64,000 nt of DNA from Collinsella aerofaciens (GTDB lineage: Bacteria; Actinomycetota; Coriobacteriia; Coriobacteriales; Coriobacteriaceae). Numbering within the stretch: the first letter of the stretch is position 1; the number at the start of each line of letters is the position of its first letter. Shown piece after piece: positions 8,443 to 16,651 of this stretch. The stretch is from NCBI RefSeq assembly GCF_028206995.1, contig NZ_JAQLFL010000001.1:339650-403649 (forward strand), written 5' to 3'. The notes under the pieces were generated by a model. It worked only from the letters and a program-made list of their open reading frames with translations. It was not told the origin of the DNA and ran no database searches. A program made the translations under genes and the position numbers.

Positions 8443-10539
8443 ATGGCAGACGCTAAGGATTTCCTGTTTGAGATCGGTACGGAGGAAATGCCCTCCGCAC
8501 CGTTGAACAATGCCGTCAAGCAGCTTGGCACCATGATCGCCAAGGGCCTCGACGAGGCCGGTCTGGCCCACGGCGAGGTCCGCGTGATCTCGAGCCCGCG
8601 TCGTCTGGCTGCACTCGTTGCCAACGTCGCCACCGCGACCGATGAGGTTCACGAGGTCAAGCGTGGCCCCGCGGCCAACATTGCCTTCGACGCTGACGGT
8701 AACGCCACCAAGGCCGCCCAGGGCTTTGCCCGCAAGTGCGGTGTGGCTGCCGAGGACCTGGTCCGTCGCGAGGACACTGACGGTCGCGAGTATGTGTTCG
8801 CCGAGAAGAACATTCCCTCCGCACCGGCTACGCCGATTCTGACCGCTCTGTGCGAGAAGACCATCGCCGGCCTGCAGTGGCCCAACTACCGCAGCCAGCG
8901 CTGGGGTCACGAGCATGCGACCTTTGTTCGTCCGGTCCGCTGGATCTGCTGCCTTTTGGGCGAGGATGTTGTGCCCGTGTCGTTTGCCGACGTGACGAGT
9001 GGCAACACCACGCGTGGTCATCGCGTACTTGGCCCCGGTGACCATGTGGTCGCCAGCCCCGCCGTCTACGAGCAGGTGCTCGAGGACGCCGGTGTGCTTT
9101 CTGCCGAGCGTCGTCGTGAGGCCATCCTTGCCGGTATCGCCGAGGTCGAGGCTGCCCGTCCCGGCTGCCATGTCGATACGCCCAAGAAGGTCTTTGAGGA
9201 GGTCATTAACCTCTGCGAGTGGCCGACGGTGCTCGTCGGTACCTTCGATGAGGAGTTCCTCAAGGTCCCGCACGAGATCATCTGCGAGTCCATGCTCACC
9301 AACCAGCGCTACTTCCCGATCTATGACGGCGAGGGCAAGCTCACGCGTGAGTTCGTGGTCGTTTCCAACAGCAAGCCCGAGAATGCCGAGCGCGTGATCG
9401 ACGGTAACGAGCGCGTCGTGCGCGCCCGTCTGGACGACGCAAAGTTCTTCTACGAGGAGGACCTGAAGATCTCCCTCGACGAGTTCCGTGAGCGCCTGGC
9501 CAAGGTTGCCTTCCAGGAGAAGCTCGGTAGCGTGCTCGCCAAGTCCGAGCGCATTGAGCAACTCGCGCTTGCCATCGCTCGCGAGACCCATCTGGGCGCC
9601 CACCTGGCCGCCGATGCCGCTCGCGCCGCGCACCTGTGCAAGGCCGACTTGGTATCCAACGCCGTCGTCGAGTTCACGAGCCAGCAGGGCGTGATGGGCG
9701 GTTACTACGCCACCGCGATGGGGGAGAACGACGAGGTCGCCCACGCCATTCGCGATCATTATCGTCCCCGCTTTGCCGGTGACGAGCTGCCCGAGGGCAC
9801 CGCTGGCTGCATCGTGGCCTGCGCCGACAAGCTCGATACCATCGCCGGTATCTTTGCCATTGGCGAGCCCCCGACCGGCTCCTCCGACCCCTACGCGCTA
9901 CGTCGTGCCGCTATCGGCATCATCAACATCCTGCGCGACCGTCTGCCGATCGACCCCACGTCGCTCATCGACTTCGCCCTCGAGCTCTATAGCGAGCAGG
10001 GCATTGAGTTCGACGCCGCCGAGGTCGCCCAGCAGGTTCGCGACTTCTTCCATGGCCGCCTGGTGAGCATGGCCCGCGACGAAAAGATCCCGGCCGATAC
10101 CGTTGCCGCCGTCTCTGCGGTGCACATCATCGCCCCGTCCGTCTTCTTCGCCCGCTGCGCCGCCCTCGACGAGGCCCGCAAGAACGATGCCGAGACCTTT
10201 GACAACCTGGCTACGGCCTATGCCCGTGCCGCGCATATCTCCAAGTCCGAGCTGGGCGCGGAGTACGACCGCAGCCTGATGGGCGAGGCCGAGCTCGCGC
10301 TTGCCGATGCTTCCGAGGCTGCTCAGACTGCTGTCGATGCTGCCCTTGCTGCCGAGGACTACCCGGCCGCATTTGCTGCCCTCGCCGCCCTGCGCGCGCC
10401 CATCGACCGTTTCTTCGACGAGGTCATGGTCATGGACAAGGACGAGCAGCTCCGCGATAATCGCCTTAAGCTGCTCAACCGCTTCGAGGCCGTTTTCTCC
10501 GGCATCGCCAACATCGGTGAGCTTGCTCGTAAAAAGTAA
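8443..10539 (+). CDS. glyS: Glycine-tRNA ligase beta subunit
   Basis: The beta subunit supplies tRNA and anticodon recognition to the GlyRS tetramer. It opens FLFEIGTEEMPSAPL, contains GRTHGHR-like TTRGHRVLGP, and ends with an anticodon-binding helical domain (DRFFDEVMVMDKDEQLRDNRLKLL). The 698-residue length is normal. The ATG is 3 nt after the glyQ stop, consistent with stoichiometric coupled translation. The PPDK regulator follows 34 nt later, the order also seen in Firmicutes. Confidence 0.97.
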   Translation: MADAKDFLFEIGTEEMPSAPLNNAVKQLGTMIAKGLDEAGLAHGEVRVISSPRRLAALVANVATATDEVHEVKRGPAANIAFDADGNATKAAQGFARKCGVAAEDLVRREDTDGREYVFAEKNIPSAPATPILTALCEKTIAGLQWPNYRSQRWGHEHATFVRPVRWICCLLGEDVVPVSFADVTSGNTTRGHRVLGPGDHVVASPAVYEQVLEDAGVLSAERRREAILAGIAEVEAARPGCHVDTPKKVFEEVINLCEWPTVLVGTFDEEFLKVPHEIICESMLTNQRYFPIYDGEGKLTREFVVVSNSKPENAERVIDGNERVVRARLDDAKFFYEEDLKISLDEFRERLAKVAFQEKLGSVLAKSERIEQLALAIARETHLGAHLAADAARAAHLCKADLVSNAVVEFTSQQGVMGGYYATAMGENDEVAHAIRDHYRPRFAGDELPEGTAGCIVACADKLDTIAGIFAIGEPPTGSSDPYALRRAAIGIINILRDRLPIDPTSLIDFALELYSEQGIEFDAAEVAQQVRDFFHGRLVSMARDEKIPADTVAAVSAVHIIAPSVFFARCAALDEARKNDAETFDNLATAYARAAHISKSELGAEYDRSLMGEAELALADASEAAQTAVDAALAAEDYPAAFAALAALRAPIDRFFDEVMVMDKDEQLRDNRLKLLNRFEAVFSGIANIGELARKK

Positions 10540-10573
10540 GCCAGCCTGCGCGTAAGCGCAAAAGGAGCCCCGC

Positions 10574-11449
10574 ATGGATTGCCCGGTCACCGCTCGTCCC
10601 ACCGTTATCGTTATCTCCGACTCGCTCGGTGATACCGCTTGTGAGGTGGTGCTTGCGGCGTCCGGGCAATTTGATGAAGGGGCTTTTCGTTTGTTGCGCC
10701 TGCCCAAGGTGACCTCGGTGGAGCAGGTGGAGTCGTTTGTGGGCCCGCGCGTCGATGCCGACCATCGCGATATTGCCGTGTTTCACACCATTGTCGATCC
10801 GGCGCTTCGCGCCCGCGTGCTCGATTACCTGGGCATGCTGCATATCCGTTCGGTCGACCTGATCGGTCCGACGCTCGCCGTGCTATCGTCGCTCATCGGT
10901 GTGCCGCCCAAAGGCGTCGCGGGCGTGATTCACAGGACCGATGACCGCTATTTCCATCGTATCGAGGCCATGGAATATTTCGTTGAGCACGATGACGGGC
11001 GCGGTTGCGACGATTTGTCGGGTGCCGATATCGTGCTGCTGGGCGTATCGCGCACGTCCAAGACGCCGCTGTCGATGTATCTGGCTTATCAGGGCTACAA
11101 GGTTGCCAATGTTCCGTTGGCCCATGGCATGGAGCCGCCGAAGTCGATTTACGAGGTCGACCCGATGCGCCTGTTCGGCCTGATTTCGACCGTCGATGTG
11201 ATTTCCGAAATTCGCGATAGCCGCTTGGGCGATGACTACGCTCGTGCCGTTGCCGGCTCCTATGCCGAGCCCGAGAGCGTGCGCAGCGAGCTTGAGGAAG
11301 CTCGTGCCCTCATGAAACGCCTAGGCTGCTTTGTGGTGCGTACCGACGGCAAGGCCATCGAGGAAAGCGCTGCCGAGATCATTAGCCACTTGGAGGAAAT
11401 CCAAGAAGCCCGTGCCCGCCGCGCCGCCCGTCGAGCCCAACAAAAGTAG
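10574..11449 (+). CDS. Pyruvate, phosphate dikinase regulatory protein (bifunctional kinase/pyrophosphorylase)
   Basis: This is a DUF299/PDRP-family enzyme. It uses ADP to phosphorylate the active-site threonine of PPDK and uses phosphate to reverse that. The P-loop-like GVSRTSKTPLS lies at residues 157-167, after the typical N-terminal VISDSLGDTACEVV. The 291-residue length fits the family. Its presumed target, ppdK, is the next gene, 342 nt downstream, which supports the assignment. The TAG stop is part of the left arm of a large inverted repeat. Confidence 0.93.
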   Translation: MDCPVTARPTVIVISDSLGDTACEVVLAASGQFDEGAFRLLRLPKVTSVEQVESFVGPRVDADHRDIAVFHTIVDPALRARVLDYLGMLHIRSVDLIGPTLAVLSSLIGVPPKGVAGVIHRTDDRYFHRIEAMEYFVEHDDGRGCDDLSGADIVLLGVSRTSKTPLSMYLAYQGYKVANVPLAHGMEPPKSIYEVDPMRLFGLISTVDVISEIRDSRLGDDYARAVAGSYAEPESVRSELEEARALMKRLGCFVVRTDGKAIEESAAEIISHLEEIQEARARRAARRAQQK

Positions 11450-11555
11450 CTAATTTGGGACGGGGCTTTTTTAGCTACCCCGACTGAGGCCGCGAGCTTT
11501 TTGGCCGATTGCCGACGGGGGCAGCTAAAAAAGCCCCGTCCCAAATTAGCTACTT
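11444..11555. repeat. 33-bp perfect inverted repeat between the PPDK regulator and ppdK
   Basis: The left arm (11444-11476) and right arm (11523-11555) are perfect reverse complements. After one mismatch the pairing runs four further bases. Each arm is itself bounded by GTAGCTAA and TTAGCTAC and contains TTTGGGACGGGGC followed by six T. The 46-bp loop contains GGCC repeats. It could terminate transcription in both directions, but its symmetry and a related copy at 3396-3424 point to a dispersed repeat. Confidence 0.85.
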
Positions 11556-11621
11556 ATGGTAAAGCGATTTAGCAAAAACATCGCACTGACCTGCTTTTTT
11601 ATTGCAGTGGTATCTTCATAA

Positions 11622-11716
11622 GGTAACCACCTTTACCTACCGTTTACCGCCAGTTTTAGCACGTTTACCAAACCGCGCACCCTCTGCTCAAGCCTGCCCA
11701 AAACCCGCCGTATAGT
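11622..11716 (+). promoter_or_regulatory. Candidate ppdK control region with phased TTTACC repeats
   Basis: TTTACC occurs at 11632, 11643 and 11664, with starts 11 and 21 bp apart and so on one face of the helix. The inverse GGTAA occurs at 11622. A possible -10, TATAGT, is at 11711-11716. A small hairpin (CCCGC 11727-11731, GCGGG 11737-11741) lies in the leader. The region from 11556 to 11791 holds no gene. Confidence 0.4.
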
Positions 11717-11791
11717 TCCCTCACGGCCCGCATTCGGCGGGTCGATTCGTTACCACGGTCGTGCGCGAGAGCGCATGGAAGGGGAAGTATC

Positions 11792-14542
11792 GTGAGCGAT
11801 TGCAAGAGGGTTTACCGTTTTGGAACCGACGCCCAGGGCACCTGTGTCACCGAGGGCGACAAGTCCATGAACTTCGTGCTTGGCGGCAAAGGCGCTAACC
11901 TTGCCGAGATGAGCCGTATCGGCCTGCCGGTTCCCGGTGGCTTTACTATTACCTGCCAGACTTGCGTCGAGTACTCCGGTGCCGGCAACGTGTGGCCCGA
12001 GGGTGCACTCGATGAGATCGTTGCTGCCGAGGCGGACCTCGAGGCCCGCTGCGGCAAGAAGCTCGGCAACGCCTCCGATCCGCTGCTCGTGTCGGTTCGT
12101 TCGGGCGCTCCGTTCTCCATGCCCGGCATGATGGACACGGTCCTCAACTTAGGCCTCAACGACGACTCCGTTCAGGGGCTCATCGCCCAGACGCAAAATC
12201 CGCGTTTTGCTTGGGATAGCTACCGCCGCTTTATTCAGATGTTCTCCAACGTCGTTATGGGTGTTGATGCCGACCTGTTCGAGAACGCCCTGACCCAGGC
12301 CCGCCTGGTCGCCGGTGTTCGCGTCGATTCCGAGCTTTCGGCCGAGGACCTTCAGGAGCTTGTCGAGACCTTCAAGGGCATCTTCTCTGATAACGTCGAG
12401 GCCGCCCTGTATCCCGAGCTCGAGGTCGCTGACGGCAAGCCCGTTTTCCCGCACGACCCAGAGCTTCAGCTACGCCTTGCAATCCAGGCCGTCTTTGGCA
12501 GCTGGATGAACGAGCGTGCCTGCATCTACCGCAAGCAGCATGGTATTTCCGACGAGCTCGGCACCGCCGTCAACGTGCAGGCCATGGCCTTTGGCAACAA
12601 GGGCGAGACCTCTGCGACGGGCGTCGCCTTTACGCGTAATCCGGCCGACGGCACCAAAGAGTTCTACGGTGACTTTTTGGTTAATGTCCAGGGCGAGGAC
12701 GTCGTCGCCGGCATCCGCAACACCGAGCCCATTGCCGACCTCAAGACCACCCCGGGCCTCGAGTCTGCAGGTGAGGAGCTCGAGCGCGTGTTCCTGACGC
12801 TCGAGGACCATTACCGCGATATGTGCGATATCGAGTTCACCATCGAGCAGGGCAAGCTCTGGATGCTCCAGACACGCGTGGGTAAACGCACTGCCACCGC
12901 CGCCCTGCGCATCGCCATCGAAATGGTCGAGGAAGGCCTGATCACCCGCGAAGAGGCCGTGAGCCGTATCGATCCCGCGCAACTCGACCAGCTCCTGCAC
13001 CCGCAGTTTGACGCTTCCAAGAGGTACGAGGCGCTGGCCAGCGGTCTGAACGCCAGCCCCGGTGCCGCCGTGGGTGAGGTTGTGTTCTCGAGTGATGACG
13101 CCGTCGCGCGCGCCAACGAGGGCCACAAGGTCATTCTGGTTCGTTGGGAGACCAACCCCGACGACCTGAAGGGTATGGTTGCCGCCGAGGGCATTCTGAC
13201 CAGCCACGGAGGAAAGACGAGCCATGCCGCCGTTATCGCTCGCGGCATGGGTACGCCCTGCGTCTGCGGCGTTGAGCGCTTCCACATCGACGCCGCCGAG
13301 AAGGTCGTGCGCATCGAGGGCAGCGACCGCGTGCTGCACGAAGGCGACGTTATCTCCATCGACGGTACCCAGGGTATCGTCGTCGACGGTCCCGTCGACC
13401 TGGTCTCCGCCGAGCTCACCGGCGACCTGGACACCATCCTGTCCTGGGCCGACGAAATCCGTTTGGACGAGACCAGCGGCCATGCCAACCATGTGCGTGT
13501 CAACGCCGACAATCCCGAGGATGCCATGCTCGCCCTCGAGTTTGGCGCCGAGGCTATTGGCCTGTGCCGCACCGAGCACATGTTCCTGGGCGATCGCAAG
13601 AACATCATCCAGAGCTTTATCCTGTCTGACGATGAGGCCGTGAAGCAGCAGGCCCTGGCCGACCTGCTCAAGGTTCAGACCGAGGACTTCCTGGCGATGT
13701 TCAAGACCATGTCCGGTCGCGATGTGGTCGTCCGCCTGCTCGATCCGCCGCTTCATGAGTTCCTGGATAATCCTCGCGAGCTCGAGGTCGCCATCACCAA
13801 GAAGGAAGCCGCTGGCGCCAGCGAGAAAGAGCTTGCCGTCCTGCGCGCCCGCTTGCGTCGTATCGACGGCATGGTCGAGTCCAACCCGATGCTCGGCCTA
13901 CGGGGCGTGCGCCTGTCCGTCGTCTTTGGCGATCTGCCGCTCATGCAGGTTCGCGCCGTCGCCACGGCTGCTGCCCACCTTATCAAGGAGGGCGTCGACC
14001 CGCGCCCCGAGATCATGGTTCCGCTCGTTTCCATCACGGCCGAGCATGTCCAGACCCGCGAGGTTATCGAACGCGTGATCGCCGAGGTTTCTGACGAAGA
14101 GGGCGTCGAGCTCAATATTCCCGTGGGCACGATGCTCGAGCTGCCGCGCGCCTGCATGGTCGCTGACGAGATCGCCCATTACGCAGACTTCTTCTGTTTT
14201 GGCACCAACGACCTCACCCAGACGACCTTCGGTTTCTCGCGTGACGACGCCGAGGCTAAGTTCATCCCGCTGTACATGCATAAGAAGATCTTGAAGGACA
14301 ATCCCTTCGAGACCATCGACGCGGCGGTGCTCGAGCTGGTGCGCATGGCTGTCGAGAAGGGCCGCGCCACCAACCCGGGCATGCACTTTGGCGTGTGCGG
14401 CGAGCACGGCGGCGACCCCAAGTCCATCAAGGGCCTGTTTAACGTGGCCGACGTGGACTACGTGTCCTGCTCGCCCTACCGCGTGCCCCTCGCGCGCTTG
14501 GCTGCCGCCCAGGCCAAGCTCGAGGCCAAGCGTCCCGCCTAA
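11792..14542 (+). CDS. ppdK: Pyruvate, phosphate dikinase
   Basis: It interconverts pyruvate, ATP and phosphate with PEP, AMP and pyrophosphate. In anaerobes this serves PPi-linked glycolysis or PEP synthesis. The N-terminal ATP-grasp domain starts GGKGANLAEM. The swivelling phosphohistidine domain has His478 in GGKTSHAAVIARGMG, with the regulatory Thr476 two residues before. The C-terminal PEP/pyruvate domain ends with Cys869 in FGVCGEHGGD. It is 916 residues, full length. It starts at GTG with GGAAGGGGAAG upstream. The neighbouring regulatory kinase makes post-translational control likely. Confidence 0.97.
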   Translation: MSDCKRVYRFGTDAQGTCVTEGDKSMNFVLGGKGANLAEMSRIGLPVPGGFTITCQTCVEYSGAGNVWPEGALDEIVAAEADLEARCGKKLGNASDPLLVSVRSGAPFSMPGMMDTVLNLGLNDDSVQGLIAQTQNPRFAWDSYRRFIQMFSNVVMGVDADLFENALTQARLVAGVRVDSELSAEDLQELVETFKGIFSDNVEAALYPELEVADGKPVFPHDPELQLRLAIQAVFGSWMNERACIYRKQHGISDELGTAVNVQAMAFGNKGETSATGVAFTRNPADGTKEFYGDFLVNVQGEDVVAGIRNTEPIADLKTTPGLESAGEELERVFLTLEDHYRDMCDIEFTIEQGKLWMLQTRVGKRTATAALRIAIEMVEEGLITREEAVSRIDPAQLDQLLHPQFDASKRYEALASGLNASPGAAVGEVVFSSDDAVARANEGHKVILVRWETNPDDLKGMVAAEGILTSHGGKTSHAAVIARGMGTPCVCGVERFHIDAAEKVVRIEGSDRVLHEGDVISIDGTQGIVVDGPVDLVSAELTGDLDTILSWADEIRLDETSGHANHVRVNADNPEDAMLALEFGAEAIGLCRTEHMFLGDRKNIIQSFILSDDEAVKQQALADLLKVQTEDFLAMFKTMSGRDVVVRLLDPPLHEFLDNPRELEVAITKKEAAGASEKELAVLRARLRRIDGMVESNPMLGLRGVRLSVVFGDLPLMQVRAVATAAAHLIKEGVDPRPEIMVPLVSITAEHVQTREVIERVIAEVSDEEGVELNIPVGTMLELPRACMVADEIAHYADFFCFGTNDLTQTTFGFSRDDAEAKFIPLYMHKKILKDNPFETIDAAVLELVRMAVEKGRATNPGMHFGVCGEHGGDPKSIKGLFNVADVDYVSCSPYRVPLARLAAAQAKLEAKRPA

Positions 14543-14581
14543 CGTTTTGGGCGTAGACGCCTAGTGTAGCCCCCCTTCATG

Positions 14582-14612
14582 CCGCCCGTCTCATTTGTGA
14601 GACGGGCGGTTA
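14582..14612 (+). terminator. Terminator-like hairpin after ppdK
   Basis: A perfect 12-bp stem (14582-14593 with 14598-14609) closes a TTTG loop. The downstream U-tract is weak (TTAT). Confidence 0.6.
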
Positions 14613-14655
14613 TCATGTGCGGGTTTTGTCTTTTTGTCTGCGTAAAAAATTGTTC

Positions 14656-14683
14656 TTGCAGCGCAAACCCGCGCGTGTATACT
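14656..14683 (+). promoter_or_regulatory. Probable rplS promoter
   Basis: TTGCAG (14656-14661) and TATACT (14678-14683) are 16 bp apart, about 70 nt before the rplS start codon. Confidence 0.5.
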
Positions 14684-14752
14684 CGAATACGTTTGTTCAA
14701 CTACGTGCCGGCCATGGTGGTACGGCACCTCTAGAAGAGTAAGGAATTGCAC

Positions 14753-15094
14753 ATGGATTACATCCGCGCAATCGAGCGTCAGCAGATCCGCGAGGACATT
14801 CCTCAGGTTCGCGTCGCCGACAACGTCAAGGTTCACTACCGCATTAAGGAAGGCGACCGCGAGCGCATCCAGGTCTTCCAGGGAGACGTCATCCGCATGG
14901 CCGGCGCCGGTGCCCGCGAGACCTTCACCGTCCGCAAGATGTCCTTCGGTGTCGGTGTTGAGCGTACCTTCCCGCTTCACAGCCCCAAGATCGCCAAGCT
15001 CGAGGTCGTTCGTCATGGTCGCGTCCGTCGCGCCAAGCTGTACTACCTCCGCGACAAGGTGGGCAAGGCTGCTCGCATCCCCGAGAAGCGCTAA
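14753..15094 (+). CDS. rplS: 50S ribosomal protein L19 (bL19)
   Basis: This protein lies at the subunit interface of the 50S particle. The sequence contains [25 protein letters not shown] and ends with the basic [21 protein letters not shown] region. ATG 14753 is chosen over TTG 14747 because AAGGA lies 7 nt before it and the family begins at this point. It is 113 residues and is monocistronic or leads rnhB through a terminator. Confidence 0.97.
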   Translation: MDYIRAIERQQIREDIPQVRVADNVKVHYRIKEGDRERIQVFQGDVIRMAGAGARETFTVRKMSFGVGVERTFPLHSPKIAKLEVVRHGRVRRAKLYYLRDKVGKAARIPEKR

Positions 15095-15128
15095 GAAGAT
15101 CGCAGCGTCTGTCCACTCGTTTGGACAC

Positions 15129-15158
15129 AAGGGTCACCTTCGGGTGGCCCTTCTTTTT
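15129..15158 (+). terminator. Intrinsic terminator after rplS
   Basis: A 10-bp stem with one wobble (15129-15138 with 15143-15152) closes a TTCG tetraloop. A CTTTTTAT tract follows. Confidence 0.85.
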
Positions 15159-15187
15159 ATCTGATTTGCATGCAAGGAGGGCCTGGT

Positions 15188-15976
15188 ATGGCCAACATGA
15201 CGAGCTCGGTTTCGGCATCGCAGGTTGCCGGTGAGTTGGCGAGCGCCACGTTTGAGGAGATTCCCGCCCTCGTGGAGCATTATCGCGAGGACCCGCGCCA
15301 GCAGGTGATCAAGGCTTGCGAACGCGCCCTCAAACGCCATGCCAAAGAGCTTGCCGAGCGCGAGCGCGTCAATGACATGTACGAGCTTATGCATGAGCTT
15401 GGCGGCGATGGAGTGGTCGTTGGTGTCGACGAGGTGGGTCGCGGATCGGTGGCCGGTCCTTTGACGGTATGCGCTGTCTGCCTTCCTATGGAGCCGCGCG
15501 TCTGGGGCATCAACGATTCCAAAAAGCTCACGCCGGCGCGCCGCGAGTTGCTCTCAGTGAAGATTGCCGAGGTGGCGACGGCGATCGGTTTTTGCCATAT
15601 CGCGCCTAAGGATATCGATGAGATGGGCATGGCCCGTGCTATCCGTACCGCCGTTGCGGGCGCCGTGGCCGATACGGGGCTCGAGCCCGATTGCGTGCTT
15701 ATGGATGGCAACCCCTTGGGCGCCGTTCCTAACGAGCGCGATGTGGTGAAGGGCGATGCCAAGATCGCCTGCATCGCCGCGGCGTCCATCATGGCCAAGG
15801 TCACGCGTGACGAGATGATGGTCGAGTACGACGCCGAGTATCCCGAGTACCATCTGGCCGAGTCGAAGGGCTATGCGAGCCCCGAGCACATCGAGGCCAT
15901 TCGCAAACATGGACTTTGTCCGCTGCACCGCGTGAGCTTTTGCGGAAACTTTCTGCAGACTGAGCGCCTTTTCTAG
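15188..15976 (+). CDS. rnhB: Ribonuclease HII
   Basis: It cleaves RNA in RNA/DNA hybrids and nicks at single misinserted ribonucleotides. The active-site DEVGRG begins at Asp81, preceded by VVGVD. Further blocks are NDSKKLTPARRE, MDGNPLG and KGDAKIACIAAASIMAKVTRD. The first ~75 residues are a helical N-terminal extension like that of Bacillus RNase HII. ATG 15188 has AAGGAGG 7 nt upstream; the ATG at 15170 precedes that site and is rejected. Confidence 0.96.
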   Translation: MANMTSSVSASQVAGELASATFEEIPALVEHYREDPRQQVIKACERALKRHAKELAERERVNDMYELMHELGGDGVVVGVDEVGRGSVAGPLTVCAVCLPMEPRVWGINDSKKLTPARRELLSVKIAEVATAIGFCHIAPKDIDEMGMARAIRTAVAGAVADTGLEPDCVLMDGNPLGAVPNERDVVKGDAKIACIAAASIMAKVTRDEMMVEYDAEYPEYHLAESKGYASPEHIEAIRKHGLCPLHRVSFCGNFLQTERLF

Positions 15977-16025
15977 GCCAATTGTGGAGATAGGGACCCC
16001 TGGGGTTTTATAAACCTGCTGGTAG

Positions 16026-16067
16026 CGGGCCGTATGCAACACCATTGCTGCGTACGGCCCGTTTTTT
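16026..16067 (+). terminator. Intrinsic terminator after rnhB
   Basis: A CGGGCCGTA stem (16026-16034) pairs with 16053-16061, and an inner GCAA/TTGC stem extends it. A run of T follows at 16062-16067. The candidate competence box begins 8 bp later. Confidence 0.85.
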
Positions 16068-16074
16068 GTCGGCA

Positions 16075-16094
16075 TTTGGTCAGCTTTTGGTTTG
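16075..16094 (+). promoter_or_regulatory. Candidate competence regulatory box, copy 1
   Basis: The 20-bp sequence TTTGGTCAGCTTTTGGTTTG is identical to the one at 44626-44645 upstream of comEA. It contains TTTGG twice with starts 11 bp apart. It lies 71 nt before the yraN start, ahead of comM and dprA. Both gene clusters downstream of the two copies encode transformation proteins. Confidence 0.6.
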
Positions 16095-16165
16095 CTTCCG
16101 GTACTTACCCGCATGAAAGGTGCCCTCATCATCGGGGCAATGCAGTGTGCGGGAAAGGAGACCCC

Positions 16166-16651
16166 ATGAGTGCCGCAAGCAAAAAGAGCAAGACGCAGCA
16201 GCTCAAAGAGCGTTGGGAAAACGGCGAGCTCGACTGCGGAGCGATGACGCCCGAGTTTATCAAGGGACTCAGTCCTCGCGAGCTGGGCATGCTGGGCGAG
16301 CTTATCGCAATCGACTACTTTAACGAGCGCGGCTACACCTTGCTGGAGCAGGGCTATCGTTGCACCGAGGGCGAGGCCGACCTGGTGCTGCTCGATGAGC
16401 TCGACGATGTCGTTGTGATGGCCGAGGTCAAGACGAGACGCGTCGCCCTGGATTGCACCACGCGGGTCTTTCCCGAGGAGGCCGTGGATGCCCAAAAGCA
16501 ACGCCGCTACCGCCGCATCGCAAGCTGCTATCTCATGGAGCATTATCCGCTCAAGGCGATTCGCTTCGATGCCGTGGGCGTCACCATTCGCGGCGGGCAT
16601 ATCGCCGAGATCGAGCACCAGTACAACGCGTTCGATTGGCAGGTGTCGTGA
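16166..16651 (+). CDS. yraN: YraN/UPF0102 family nuclease-fold protein
   Basis: This small endonuclease-fold protein of unknown exact role is very often encoded next to rnhB and dprA. The catalytic-like pattern is visible in EGEADLVLLDE and VVVMAEVKTR. ATG 16166 has AAGGAG 5 nt upstream; longer readings of the frame run into the terminator region and are rejected. The 161 residues include about 35 N-terminal residues not typical of the family. The stop overlaps the comM start in TGATG. Confidence 0.9.
   Translation: MSAASKKSKTQQLKERWENGELDCGAMTPEFIKGLSPRELGMLGELIAIDYFNERGYTLLEQGYRCTEGEADLVLLDELDDVVVMAEVKTRRVALDCTTRVFPEEAVDAQKQRRYRRIASCYLMEHYPLKAIRFDAVGVTIRGGHIAEIEHQYNAFDWQVS

Noticed and set aside
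7537..9759. 740-codon open frame on the minus strand opposite glyQ and glyS
   Set aside because: It is the antisense shadow of two full-length conserved genes in high-GC DNA. Its translation is low-complexity and unlike any family I know.
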